From: Nocardia aurea
GTDB taxonomy: Bacteria; Actinomycetota; Actinomycetes; Mycobacteriales; Mycobacteriaceae
Length of the DNA: 64,000 bases
Assembly: GCF_003123685.1 (NCBI RefSeq)
Contig: NZ_QCYJ01000127.1
Location: 1 to 64,000 of the forward strand
Direction of reading: 5' to 3'
This document shows positions 42,749 through 50,623 of this stretch, piece after piece. Numbering within the stretch: the stretch's first letter is position 1; every line of letters begins with the position of its first letter. The translations under genes and the position numbers were made by a program. The notes under the pieces are model-generated. The model was given only the letters and a program-made list of their open reading frames with translations. It ran no database searches and was not told the DNA's origin.

Positions 42749-43687
42749 TCATCGACACAGCAACTCCTCGATCTCCGCCACGGTGGGCATCGCGTCGGCA
42801 CAGGCCAGGCGTGACGCCACCAGCGCGCCCGCGGCATTGGCGTAGGTGGCGATGAGGTGCGGGTCCCAGTCCGACAGCAGTCCGTGGACGAGCGCGCCAC
42901 CGAATCCGTCACCCGCGCCGAGCCCGCACACCACCTGCACCGGACAGGGCGGCACCGTCCAGCGTTCCCGGTCGGTGGCGATCAGCACCCCGTCCGCCCC
43001 GAGTTTGACCACGGCCATCCGCACGCCGCGCGCCAGTAGCCGGTCGGCGGCTTCGTCCGGGTCAGCGGTGCCGACCGCGACCCGAGTCTCGGCGCGGTTG
43101 CCGACGACGACCGTCACGTGACCGATCATGGCACCTATCTCGCGCGCCGCCGTTTCCTCGTCGGGCCAGAACATCGGCCGGTAATCCAGGTCGAGCACCG
43201 TGTGCGTGCGGCGGGCGCGGCGTTCGAGGATCGCGTGCTGGGTGCCGCGAGCCGGTTCGGCGCTCACGCCGGTGCCGGTCACCCAGAGCAGCGGCACCGA
43301 GTCCACGACGTCCCACGGCACCTCGGCCGGGGTCAGTGTGAGATCCGGTGCGATCGGCGCGCGATAGAACAGCAGCGGCGGGTCGGCGGGCGGGGTGAGT
43401 TCACAGAAGACCACGGGTGTCAGCAGATCCGTGGCGGTGCCGACGTAGCGCGCGGTGACACCGAAACCCTCGAGGGCGGTGCGGACGTAACCGCCGAAGC
43501 CGTCCGGGCCGACCTTGGTGAGCACCCCGCTACGCCTGCCCAGACGCGCGGCGGCCACCGCGACATTGGTGGCGGTGCCACCGAGGGATTTCGCGAAGGT
43601 CTCGACCTCGGCGAGCGGGACACCGCTCTGCTGCGGATACAGGTCGACGCCCACCCTGCCGACGGTCAGCACTTCGAGATCGGTCAT
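42749..43687 (-). CDS. iolC: 5-dehydro-2-deoxygluconokinase
   Basis: PfkB-family sugar kinase, 312 residues from ATG 43687. N-terminal VGRVGVDLYPQQSGVPLAEV with SLGGTATNVAVAAARLG (substrate-binding GG) is characteristic of IolC; the catalytic signature is CGLGAGDGFGGALVHGLL (GAGD base). Phosphorylates 5-dehydro-2-deoxygluconate to the 6-phosphate that the aldolase IolJ would split; iolJ is not in the window. Confidence 0.95.
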   Translation of the reverse strand: MTDLEVLTVGRVGVDLYPQQSGVPLAEVETFAKSLGGTATNVAVAAARLGRRSGVLTKVGPDGFGGYVRTALEGFGVTARYVGTATDLLTPVVFCELTPPADPPLLFYRAPIAPDLTLTPAEVPWDVVDSVPLLWVTGTGVSAEPARGTQHAILERRARRTHTVLDLDYRPMFWPDEETAAREIGAMIGHVTVVVGNRAETRVAVGTADPDEAADRLLARGVRMAVVKLGADGVLIATDRERWTVPPCPVQVVCGLGAGDGFGGALVHGLLSDWDPHLIATYANAAGALVASRLACADAMPTVAEIEELLCR

Positions 43688-43853
43688 CCGCTCGTATTCC
43701 CTGTTCGAGCCGTGGAGCGGTCCTGCCGCACAACGCGAAGCGGCCTGCGCGTCGCCGGCGATCCGACGCTTCGATTCCTCACCACGCCACCCTTCGCGCC
43801 GATTGATATCGCCGCACACGCGCGAAGCGCCGGATCGGCGCGAGGCATCGTCG

Positions 43854-44762
43854 TCACCGGTAGACCGGCGCCGAATCCGCCGCGAACCCCACGGCGGACA
43901 GATAGTCGAGGCTGACCCGCATATCCCCGCTGGGTGTTTCCGCTGACGCACCGGTATCGAGGACGGTGTCCTGTTCGATGACGTACCAGCCGCGATAACC
44001 GGCCGACCGCATCACCCGCACCAGCGCCGCGATATCGACATCCCCCGCCCCGAGCGGCGCATACAGTCCACGTCGGACGGCATCGCTGTATTCGATACGT
44101 CCCGAACGGATTTCGTCGAGGACCGCCAGGCGGACATCTTTGAGGTGGATGTGGCCGATCCGGGCGGAGTACCCGCGCGCCAACAGAACCGGGTCGGTGC
44201 CGCCGACGAGCAGATGCCCGGTGTCGAGGCAGAGATCGAGATCGGAGTCAGCGAGGAACCGTTCGACCTCGGGTTCGGTTTCCACGTGGGTGCCGATGTG
44301 GGGGTGCAGCACCGTGCGCACGCCGTCGGCGGCGGCGATATCGCGAATGGCGGCGGCGGTCGTCACCAGCGTCCGCCATTCGGGACCGGTGAGTCGGGGG
44401 CGCGTGTCGTAGCCGGTGAGGCCGGTGGCCGCCGCGAGGACCAGGACGTCGGCGCCGCACCCGGCGAATATCGCCACGGTGTCGCGTGCCAGCGCGAGCG
44501 CGCGTTCGGGTTCGCGGTGCAGCACCGTCGCGAGGAATCCGCCGACCGCCTCGATACCGAATCCGTCCAGCAGCCCGCGCGACACTCCCGGTTCCGTGGG
44601 CAGATATCCGGGCGGGCCGAGTTCGGTGGCGGTGATGCCGAGCGCGGCCATCTCGGCGAGCACCGTGCGCGCGTCGAGCAGGTGCCCCCAGCCCGGGACT
44701 TCGCACACACCCCAGGAAATCGGTGCGGCCGCGATACGCGGCGGGTCGAGAGATTCGGTCAT
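43854..44762 (-). CDS. iolE: Inosose dehydratase
   Basis: 302-residue TIM barrel of the AP-endonuclease-2 family. AAAPISWGVCEVPGWG is the IolE signature; metal ligands are expected in LHPHIGTHVETEPE, LDTGHLLVGG and GHIHLKDVR. Dehydrates 2-keto-myo-inositol (myo-inosose). First gene of the leftward iol unit, with a TTGACA/CATAGT promoter and a LacI operator just upstream. Divergent from the lacI-type gene. Confidence 0.94.
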   Translation of the reverse strand: MTESLDPPRIAAAPISWGVCEVPGWGHLLDARTVLAEMAALGITATELGPPGYLPTEPGVSRGLLDGFGIEAVGGFLATVLHREPERALALARDTVAIFAGCGADVLVLAAATGLTGYDTRPRLTGPEWRTLVTTAAAIRDIAAADGVRTVLHPHIGTHVETEPEVERFLADSDLDLCLDTGHLLVGGTDPVLLARGYSARIGHIHLKDVRLAVLDEIRSGRIEYSDAVRRGLYAPLGAGDVDIAALVRVMRSAGYRGWYVIEQDTVLDTGASAETPSGDMRVSLDYLSAVGFAADSAPVYR

Positions 44763-44802
44763 CGGACTCTCCGGCCTTCGACGTGCGAGTGGACTCCGAC
44801 TG

Positions 44803-44844
44803 TTGGAGCGCTCCAACTATGTAACGCACACCACAGCATGTCAA
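44803..44844 (-). promoter_or_regulatory. iolE promoter with overlapping LacI-type operator
   Basis: Leftward: TTGACA (44839-44844), 17-base spacer, CATAGT (44816-44821). The perfect 14-bp palindrome TTGGAGCGCTCCAA (44803-44816) begins at the last base of the -10 box and covers the start point, a textbook repressor position. Confidence 0.8.
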
Positions 44845-44926
44845 GGGGCGCGCCGCCGAGGCATTTATAGCGATCTACCTGCGTATTCGCCCATCTCGGC
44901 CGTCACTCGCCCGAGAGCTCACGCCA

Positions 44927-44940
44927 TTGGAGCGCTCTAT
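44927..44940 (+). promoter_or_regulatory. Second LacI-type operator, in front of the regulator gene
   Basis: TTGGAGCGCTCTAT keeps the TGGAGCGCTC core of the iolE operator with one mismatch in the right arm. It abuts a possible -35 (TTGCCG, 44940-44945) paired with TAACCT (44963-44968, 17-base spacer), which suggests autorepression. Confidence 0.65.
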
Positions 44941-45008
44941 TGCCGGGGCGGCGCCGTGCTTGTAACCTCCGTCACGGCAGGTCGAACCGAACCGACGGCG
45001 GAGGCGAG

Positions 45009-46040
45009 ATGGGACGTCCGACCATGGACGACGTCGCCGCCCGCGCCGGCGTCTCCCGAGCGCTGGTGTCCCTCGTCATGCGGGACTCACCGAAGGTCAG
45101 CGCGCATCGTCGGCGGGCCGTGCTGGCCGCCGCGAAGGATCTCGGCTACCAACCGCACCTCATGGCCCGCTCCCTGGCGGGCGGGACCTCCGATATCGTC
45201 GGGGTCATGGTCTCCGACCTGCGCAACACCTTCTTCGCCGACGTGATCGACGGCATGGACGCGGCGGCGCGGCAGGCAGGCCTCGAACTCATCCTCAACA
45301 CCGGTCGCCGCAGCCCGACACGAGAACGCTCCGCGCTCGAAAGCCTGCTTGCCTTCCGCCCCGGCGGCATCGTCCTGCTCTCCCCCGTTCTCCCCGCCGC
45401 CGCCATTCGCGAAGCGGCACAGCGGAGTCCGGTGGTGCTGGTCTCCCGAAGTTCCACCGCCCCCGATATAGACACCGTCAACGACGACGGCGAAACCGGA
45501 TCGGCCCTCGCCGTCGACCACCTGGTCCGCCTCGGCCACCGCCGCATCGTGCACCTCGACGGCGGCGGCGCCTCCACCTCCGCCGCCCGCCGTCGCGGCT
45601 ATCGCGACGCGATGCGACGACACGGCCTCGAACCGATGGTGCTGCCGAGTGAACATACCGACTCCGCGGGCATGGCGGCCGTCCACAAACTCCTGAACCT
45701 GTTCTCCCACGGCGATTTCCCCACCGCACTGGTCTGCGGCAACGATTTCAACGCGATCGGCGCGATGTCCGCCCTCGAAGAAGCCGGACTGCGGGTTCCT
45801 CGGGACGTCTCCGTCGTCGGCTACGACAACACCTCACTCGCCGCCCTGCGCCACCTCTCCCTCACCACCGTCGACCAGCCGCGCGTCACGATGGGCAGGC
45901 TCGCCGTCGAAGCGCTCGCCGAACGTCTGCGCCAAGGCCGCACCGCCCCCGTGCGCCACCGCGTCGAACCCACCCTGGTCGTGCGCGCGACCACCGCACC
46001 GATCCCCGTGACAGACAACGACATACCACCGCATCGGTAG
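45009..46040 (+). CDS. LacI-family transcriptional regulator of inositol genes
   Basis: 343 residues from ATG 45009. The DNA-binding domain is TMDDVAARAGVSRALVSLVM with hinge helix MARSLAGG; the periplasmic-binding-protein-like sensor domain runs to the end (VVGYDNTSLAALRHLSLTTV, DQPR...MG). It sits between iolE and the inositol dehydrogenase gene, with matching operators upstream of both directions, so control of the iol genes by inositol or a derivative is a sound inference. Confidence 0.9.
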   Translation: MGRPTMDDVAARAGVSRALVSLVMRDSPKVSAHRRRAVLAAAKDLGYQPHLMARSLAGGTSDIVGVMVSDLRNTFFADVIDGMDAAARQAGLELILNTGRRSPTRERSALESLLAFRPGGIVLLSPVLPAAAIREAAQRSPVVLVSRSSTAPDIDTVNDDGETGSALAVDHLVRLGHRRIVHLDGGGASTSAARRRGYRDAMRRHGLEPMVLPSEHTDSAGMAAVHKLLNLFSHGDFPTALVCGNDFNAIGAMSALEEAGLRVPRDVSVVGYDNTSLAALRHLSLTTVDQPRVTMGRLAVEALAERLRQGRTAPVRHRVEPTLVVRATTAPIPVTDNDIPPHR

Positions 46041-46051
46041 GAGGAGAGTCG

Positions 46052-47095
46052 ATGACATCCCGAGGCATCGTCACCATCGGACTGGCAGGCACCGGCCGAA
46101 TCGGGAAGGCCCACGCCGAAACCCTCAGGGTTCTCCCACAGGTCGACCGCGTACTGGTCACCGATATCGACACCGCCCGCGCCGACGCCACCGCCGACGC
46201 GCTCGGCGTCGAAGCCGTCCCCGACATCGAAACCCTCCTCGCCGCCGACCTCGCCGGCCTGGTCATCGCCACCGCCACCGACTCCCACCCCGACCTCATC
46301 ATCCGCGCCGTCGACCTCGGCATCCCCGTCTTCTGCGAAAAGCCGATCGCCGCCGACCTCGCCGGAACCCTGGAAGTCCTGCGCCACCTCGAAAACACCA
46401 GCGTCCCCGTACAAATCGGCTTCCAACGCCGCTTCGACCCCGGCTACCACGCCGCCCGCGCCACCGTCAGATCCGGCGAACTCGGCCGACTCCACACCCT
46501 GCGCGCCACCACCCTCGATCCAGCACCGCCGACCGCCGCCTACATCCCCCACTCCGGAGGAATCTTCCGCGACTGCGGCATCCACGACTTCGACATCATC
46601 CGGTGGGTGACCGGGCGGGAAGTGGTCGAGGTGTACGCGCGGGGGGCGAACCGCGGAGATCGGATGTTCACCGAAGCGGGTGACGTCGACACCGCCGCCG
46701 TCATCCTGACGCTCGACGACGACACCCTCGCCACCGTCTCCCTCTCCCGCTACAACGGCGCCGGGTACGACGTGCGACTGGAAGTGCTCGGCTCACGAGC
46801 CAACGCCGTCGTCGGACTCGACAACCGCGCACCACTGCGGTCGGTAGAACCCGGCCACCCCACCTTCGCCCCACCCGCGTATCCCAGCTTCATGGATCGC
46901 TTCCGGCGGGCTTATACCGAGGAGTTGACCGCGTTCATCGGGGTGGCGACCGATGGACACGAAAATCCCTGCGCGCCTTCGGAAGCGCTTGAGGCTTTCT
47001 ATGTCGCCGAGGCGTGCGAGTTGTCCCGGGCGGAGCGTCGCCCGGTCGCCGTCGCGGAGGTTCGGGACCGAACAGCTGTCGGCCGGCACCTCTGA
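46052..47095 (+). CDS. Inositol 2-dehydrogenase (Gfo/Idh/MocA family)
   Basis: 347 residues, starting 11 bases after the LacI gene with GGAGGAGAG as ribosome site. Rossmann start IGLAGTGRIGKAHAETL; catalytic Lys in VFCEKPIAAD; substrate-site GGIFRDCGIHDFDIIRWVTG with the conserved DxxxHD pattern. Oxidises myo-inositol (or another inositol isomer) to the inosose used by IolE. Iol context supports inositol over other sugars. The last codons overlap no gene; a P450 remnant follows head-on. Confidence 0.9.
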   Translation: MTSRGIVTIGLAGTGRIGKAHAETLRVLPQVDRVLVTDIDTARADATADALGVEAVPDIETLLAADLAGLVIATATDSHPDLIIRAVDLGIPVFCEKPIAADLAGTLEVLRHLENTSVPVQIGFQRRFDPGYHAARATVRSGELGRLHTLRATTLDPAPPTAAYIPHSGGIFRDCGIHDFDIIRWVTGREVVEVYARGANRGDRMFTEAGDVDTAAVILTLDDDTLATVSLSRYNGAGYDVRLEVLGSRANAVVGLDNRAPLRSVEPGHPTFAPPAYPSFMDRFRRAYTEELTAFIGVATDGHENPCAPSEALEAFYVAEACELSRAERRPVAVAEVRDRTAVGRHL

Positions 47096-47245
47096 GGCAG
47101 GGTCCCATCGCAGCGTCTCCTCCACCGCCACATCCCAATCGACATCACCGGAGCTGACCTGCGCCAACTGCTCCGGATTGGTCAGCAGCGCGCGAACCGC
47201 GCAGAGGATGAGACCGATCGTGGTCTCGTGGCGCCACGCCCACCG
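47096..47245 (-). pseudogene. Cytochrome P450 remnant (I-helix to K-helix)
   Basis: Read leftward from 47245: RWAWRHETTIGLILCAVRAL, then LTNPEQLAQV, then WDVAVEETLRWDPA. This matches the P450 oxygen-binding helix (AGHETT, here WRHETT) and the K-helix ExxR (EETLR), about 50 residues in one frame. A stop lies directly upstream (47246-47248), and the haem-binding C-terminus is missing where idh ends. So it is a truncated relic, probably cut by the event that placed the iol genes. Confidence 0.72.
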
Positions 47246-47521
47246 CTACACCAGACAGGCGTCATCTTGCTACGTCACGACTCCGATCGGCCGACGTCCG
47301 ATCGGCCGGTCGCGGATCGGTGCCGCACAGTCGCGGCGGTGAGGGTGCCGTCCGGATGGCCGGGAGCCATCCGGCCTACACGGACAATCCCCAACCGAAT
47401 CGACAGCATTCCGCCACCCTGAACCAACAATGTCCGCCCAGACCGACTTGTCCACAGCCCCACCCCTATCCCCAGCCTCACCGTTTCCCCAGGTCGCCGC
47501 CCACCCGCCGCATTCGAGCCC
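47246..47521. other. Gene-free stretch after the P450 remnant
   Basis: Contains a short direct repeat, CGATCGGCCG (47285 region and 47298 region), and otherwise nothing I can name. Promoter region of the AbiEi/DUF559-type gene. Confidence 0.4.
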
Positions 47522-48379
47522 ATGCATGCTGCGCTCATGACCTACGGAATCGCCACCCGTGCAGAATTGCTGGCGCAAGGGTTGGCGGCAACGACCATCG
47601 ATGATCGGTGCCGTCGCGGCGTCTATACCCGGATGCTGCCTCGCACCTACTGCCTGGGCGTTCCGAGTGGACTGGCCCGCTGCGCCGCCGTCGTCGCCTG
47701 GATTCCCAGCGCCCGGATGAGCCACCGTACAGCGGCCTGGCTGCACATGATGCTGCCGGAACCCACGGTGTTCGAGGCAACCATCCCTCGAGCTGTGCAT
47801 CGGGCTACGCCGAAGTGGCTGAAACTCTATCGACGTGACCTGCCTCCGACTGCAATCGACGAGATCATGGGCATCCCGACGACGACCGATGCCCGGACAC
47901 TGCTGGACTGCACAGCGGTGATGCCGGACGCCGACGCCGGAGCGATGGTCGACAGCCAACTCCACCGTGCAGTCTCCGGAACCGAAGCGCTGATGCTGGC
48001 CCACTCCGGCGAGGTCGGTGCACCGGCCCTGCGTCGACAACTTCGCATCGCCGCATTACATTCCGCGTCCGAACCGGAGCGGCTGTTCGCCCGAGCACTG
48101 GCCGAACGCCACCTGCGACTGCTGCCCAACCATCCGGTCGGGCAATACATCTGCGATTTCGTCGATGAACGTTCGCGCACGATCATCGAGATCGACGGTC
48201 GTGCATTCCACAGCGAACCCGCCACTTTCCGCAACGACCGCCGTCGCCAGAATCATCTGACGCTGGCCGGGTGGATGGTGCTCCGCTACGCCGCGGCCGA
48301 TGTGTACACCACGCTGGATGCCTGCGCTGACGAAGTGGCGGCAGTGGTTCGACGTCGCCGCCGGTCGAGGCCGGTCTGA
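47522..48379 (+). CDS. AbiEi-antitoxin-like / DUF559 (Vsr-like fold) protein
   Basis: 285 residues from ATG 47522 (ATG 47537 also possible). The N-terminal 100 residues (TRAELLAQGLAATTIDDRCR, GVYTRMLPRTYCL, MSHRTAAWLH) resemble the AbiEi-type winged-helix proteins. The C-terminus is DUF559/very-short-patch-like: YICDFVDERSRTIIEIDGRA then FHSEPATFRNDRRRQN, WMVLRYAAADVY. The D...ExD pattern fits an endonuclease core, but activity is unproven. Common as an orphan family in Nocardia and mycobacteria. Convergent with the HNH gene. Confidence 0.75.
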   Translation: MHAALMTYGIATRAELLAQGLAATTIDDRCRRGVYTRMLPRTYCLGVPSGLARCAAVVAWIPSARMSHRTAAWLHMMLPEPTVFEATIPRAVHRATPKWLKLYRRDLPPTAIDEIMGIPTTTDARTLLDCTAVMPDADAGAMVDSQLHRAVSGTEALMLAHSGEVGAPALRRQLRIAALHSASEPERLFARALAERHLRLLPNHPVGQYICDFVDERSRTIIEIDGRAFHSEPATFRNDRRRQNHLTLAGWMVLRYAAADVYTTLDACADEVAAVVRRRRRSRPV

Positions 48380-48452
48380 GCGGACACTCTGGCCAACATT
48401 CGCCAGGTATCTGTCGGTATCTGCGGAGAATGACCGGTTAGGCCGGAGCCAC

Positions 48453-49178
48453 TCACCGCTCCAAAAGCTCGCGCAACTCCGCCGGTTCCAGCCACTTCTT
48501 GCGGTAGTGGATCATGCTGTGGCAGTTGGAACACAGCAGGATCAAGTCCGCCAGTTGTGTTGTCGTTTCGCCCGAGGCGTGGAGTGGAACTACGTGGTGG
48601 CACTCGATGAATCCGTGGCCGTGGCTGCCGTAGACTTCTTCGAAATCGAAGGCACAGAGCTGGCAGCGGACACGGTCGTGGGAATCGAGGAAATCTGCGA
48701 TCTTCCGGGAGCGAAGCTTTCTGTCTCTTTCTCTCCTGAGGTGTCGCGTAGCGAGTAGACCGCCCTCCTTTGCGCCCACGTCGCCGACGAAAGCGATGTC
48801 CCAGGCTTCTCTGCTCAGCTCCGATGTCAATTCGCCGGTGGCAACGCCTTCCTGGATCGCTATGGCAGCCATATGCATTTCGAGTGGCGTCGTCAGGAAG
48901 TCTGCCAGCACCTCACGGTCCAGTTTCGAACCGCGTGTCGGATCACGGGAGTAGTCCGGATGAATGGTGACGAGATCAGCGGTCTTGCGGGACACACTGC
49001 CGAGGCTTCTGAAACGCGGGCCTCTCTTCTCCGCAGGATGGATGCGCAGGCTGCGCAGTAGGTCCGACAAGGTCTTTGCCCGGGGATCGTGCTCACGGAT
49101 CTGACGCCAGCCGTTTTCGACCACGAGATCGCACGCGAGAATCAGTTCGTCCCGTGTCCATTTCGGTTCCGACACCAT
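48453..49178 (-). CDS. HNH endonuclease domain protein
   Basis: 241 residues. The C-terminus is a zinc-type HNH domain: RCQLCAFDFEEVYG, FIECHHVVPLHASG (catalytic HH) and LILLCSNCHSMIHYRK. The N-terminal 150 residues (TRDELILACDLVVENGWRQI, LLRSLRIHPAEKRGPRFRSL, SVSRKTADLVTIHP) are found in McrA-like or putative restriction endonucleases. Codon use is less GC-rich than its neighbours, suggesting transfer. It is codirectional with the VWA and MoxR genes; without the insertion element the gap to the VWA gene would be only 46 bases. Confidence 0.88.
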   Translation of the reverse strand: MVSEPKWTRDELILACDLVVENGWRQIREHDPRAKTLSDLLRSLRIHPAEKRGPRFRSLGSVSRKTADLVTIHPDYSRDPTRGSKLDREVLADFLTTPLEMHMAAIAIQEGVATGELTSELSREAWDIAFVGDVGAKEGGLLATRHLRRERDRKLRSRKIADFLDSHDRVRCQLCAFDFEEVYGSHGHGFIECHHVVPLHASGETTTQLADLILLCSNCHSMIHYRKKWLEPAELRELLER

Positions 49179-49213
49179 TGAATCACCCTACGGCGGCGCG
49201 GACCGCCTCTCGA

Positions 49214-49221
49214 ATCACAGC
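49214..49221. repeat. Target-site duplication, left copy
   Basis: ATCACAGC directly before the left end of the IS256-family element; identical 8-mer on the other side. Confidence 0.9.
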
Positions 49222-50612
49222 GGGACTGTGGATTCATCGGTGTTTCCGGCCTGATTCGCTGAGTGATGCTCAGCGGGAAGGTGCCGTGATGGCGACACTT
49301 GATGCCGTGACGAGGAAGAAGAAGCCGACCGAGGCTTCGGCGGAGGAGTTGGCCGCTCAGGAGTTGGTTCGGGTGGCCAAGGAACAGGGTCTGTCGTTGA
49401 CGGGGCCGAACGGACTGCTCAAGCAGTTCACCAAGACCGTCCTGGAGACGGCGTTGAACGAGGAGATGACCGAGCACCTCGGCTTCGACAAGGGCCAGGC
49501 CACGCCCGAGCGGGAAACGAACAATGTCCGTAACGGGACTCGTTCGAAGACGGTGCTGACCGAGGCGACCGGTCATGTCCCGATCGAGGTGCCCCGCGAC
49601 AGGGACGGCACATTCGAACCGCAGATCGTCAAGAAGCGCCAACGACGCCTGACCGGTGTGGACGAGATCGTGTTGTCGTTGTATGCGAAAGGCTTGACCA
49701 CCGGCGAGATTTCGGCGCATTTCGCCGAGATCTACGGGGCCTCGGTATCGAAGGAAACAGTCTCACGGATCACCGACAAGGTGATCGCCGAGATGCAGGA
49801 ATGGTCGGCTCGGCCGCTGGACGAGGTCTATGTGGCAGTGTTCATCGACGCCATCGTCGTGAAGGTCCGTGATGGTCAGGTCGCCAACCGACCGATCTAC
49901 GCCGCGATCGGCGTCACGGTCAACGGCGAGAAGGACATCCTGGGATTGTGGGCCGGCACCGGCGGTGAAGGCGCCAAATTCTGGCTCAGTGTGCTCACCG
50001 ACATCCGCAACCGCGGGGTCAAGGACGTGTTCTTCCTGGTCTGCGACGAATTGAAAGGCCTTCCCGACGCGGTCGGCAATGTGTGGCCGCTGGCCACGGT
50101 CCAGACCTGCATCATTCATTTGATCCGTAACACGTTCCGGTTGGCGGGCCGTCAGGACTGGGACGCGTTGCGTCGGGATGTGAAACCGATCTACACCGCC
50201 GTCAACGCCGCAGCAGCCCGGACGGCGCTGGACGAACTCACCGAGCGGTGGGGAACCAAATATGCTGCGATCACACGTCTTTGGGAGAATTCGTGGGAGG
50301 AATTCATTCCATTCCTCGACTACGACATCGAGATACGCCGGGTGATCTGCTCGACGAACGCGATCGAGTCCCTCAACGCGCGATATCGGCGGGCGATCAA
50401 GGCGCGTGGTCATTTCCCCACCGAGCAAGCCGCCCTGAAATGCTTGTATCTGGTCACCCGATCACTGGACCCGGCCGGGGCGGGTCGGGCACGATGGACC
50501 ATGCGCTGGAAACCCGCCGTCAACGCCTTCGCGATCATCTTCGCCGACCGCTGGCCCGACGCCCAAACCTACTGACGCAAACCGCCGGAAACACCCTTGG
50601 CGAAACAGTCCC
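49222..50612 (+). mobile_element. Complete IS256-family insertion sequence, 1391 bp
   Basis: The ends are imperfect inverted repeats: both begin GGGACTGT and share GGTGTTTCCGGC about 16-19 bases in. They enclose a single full-length mutator-type transposase and are flanked by identical 8-bp direct repeats ATCACAGC. Size, repeats and 8-bp duplication fit the IS256 family. Intact flanks suggest a recent insertion. Confidence 0.93.
49289..50575 (+). CDS. IS256-family (mutator-type) transposase
   Basis: 428 residues from ATG 49289. DDE core: first Asp in VAVFIDAIVVKVRDGQVANR, second Asp in FLVCDELKGLPDAVGNVWP, and Glu in ICSTNAIESLNARYRRAIKA. QTCIIHLIRNTFRL (C-x2-H) is also typical. The N-terminal part (MTEHLGFDKGQATPERETNN, RNGTRSKTVLTE) matches the family. 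No frameshift or stop, so probably active. Confidence 0.96.
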   Translation: MATLDAVTRKKKPTEASAEELAAQELVRVAKEQGLSLTGPNGLLKQFTKTVLETALNEEMTEHLGFDKGQATPERETNNVRNGTRSKTVLTEATGHVPIEVPRDRDGTFEPQIVKKRQRRLTGVDEIVLSLYAKGLTTGEISAHFAEIYGASVSKETVSRITDKVIAEMQEWSARPLDEVYVAVFIDAIVVKVRDGQVANRPIYAAIGVTVNGEKDILGLWAGTGGEGAKFWLSVLTDIRNRGVKDVFFLVCDELKGLPDAVGNVWPLATVQTCIIHLIRNTFRLAGRQDWDALRRDVKPIYTAVNAAAARTALDELTERWGTKYAAITRLWENSWEEFIPFLDYDIEIRRVICSTNAIESLNARYRRAIKARGHFPTEQAALKCLYLVTRSLDPAGAGRARWTMRWKPAVNAFAIIFADRWPDAQTY

Positions 50613-50620
50613 ATCACAGC
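50613..50620. repeat. Target-site duplication, right copy
   Basis: ATCACAGC directly after the right end of the insertion element, 3 bases before the VWA gene stop codon. Confidence 0.9.
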
Positions 50621-50623
50621 TGC

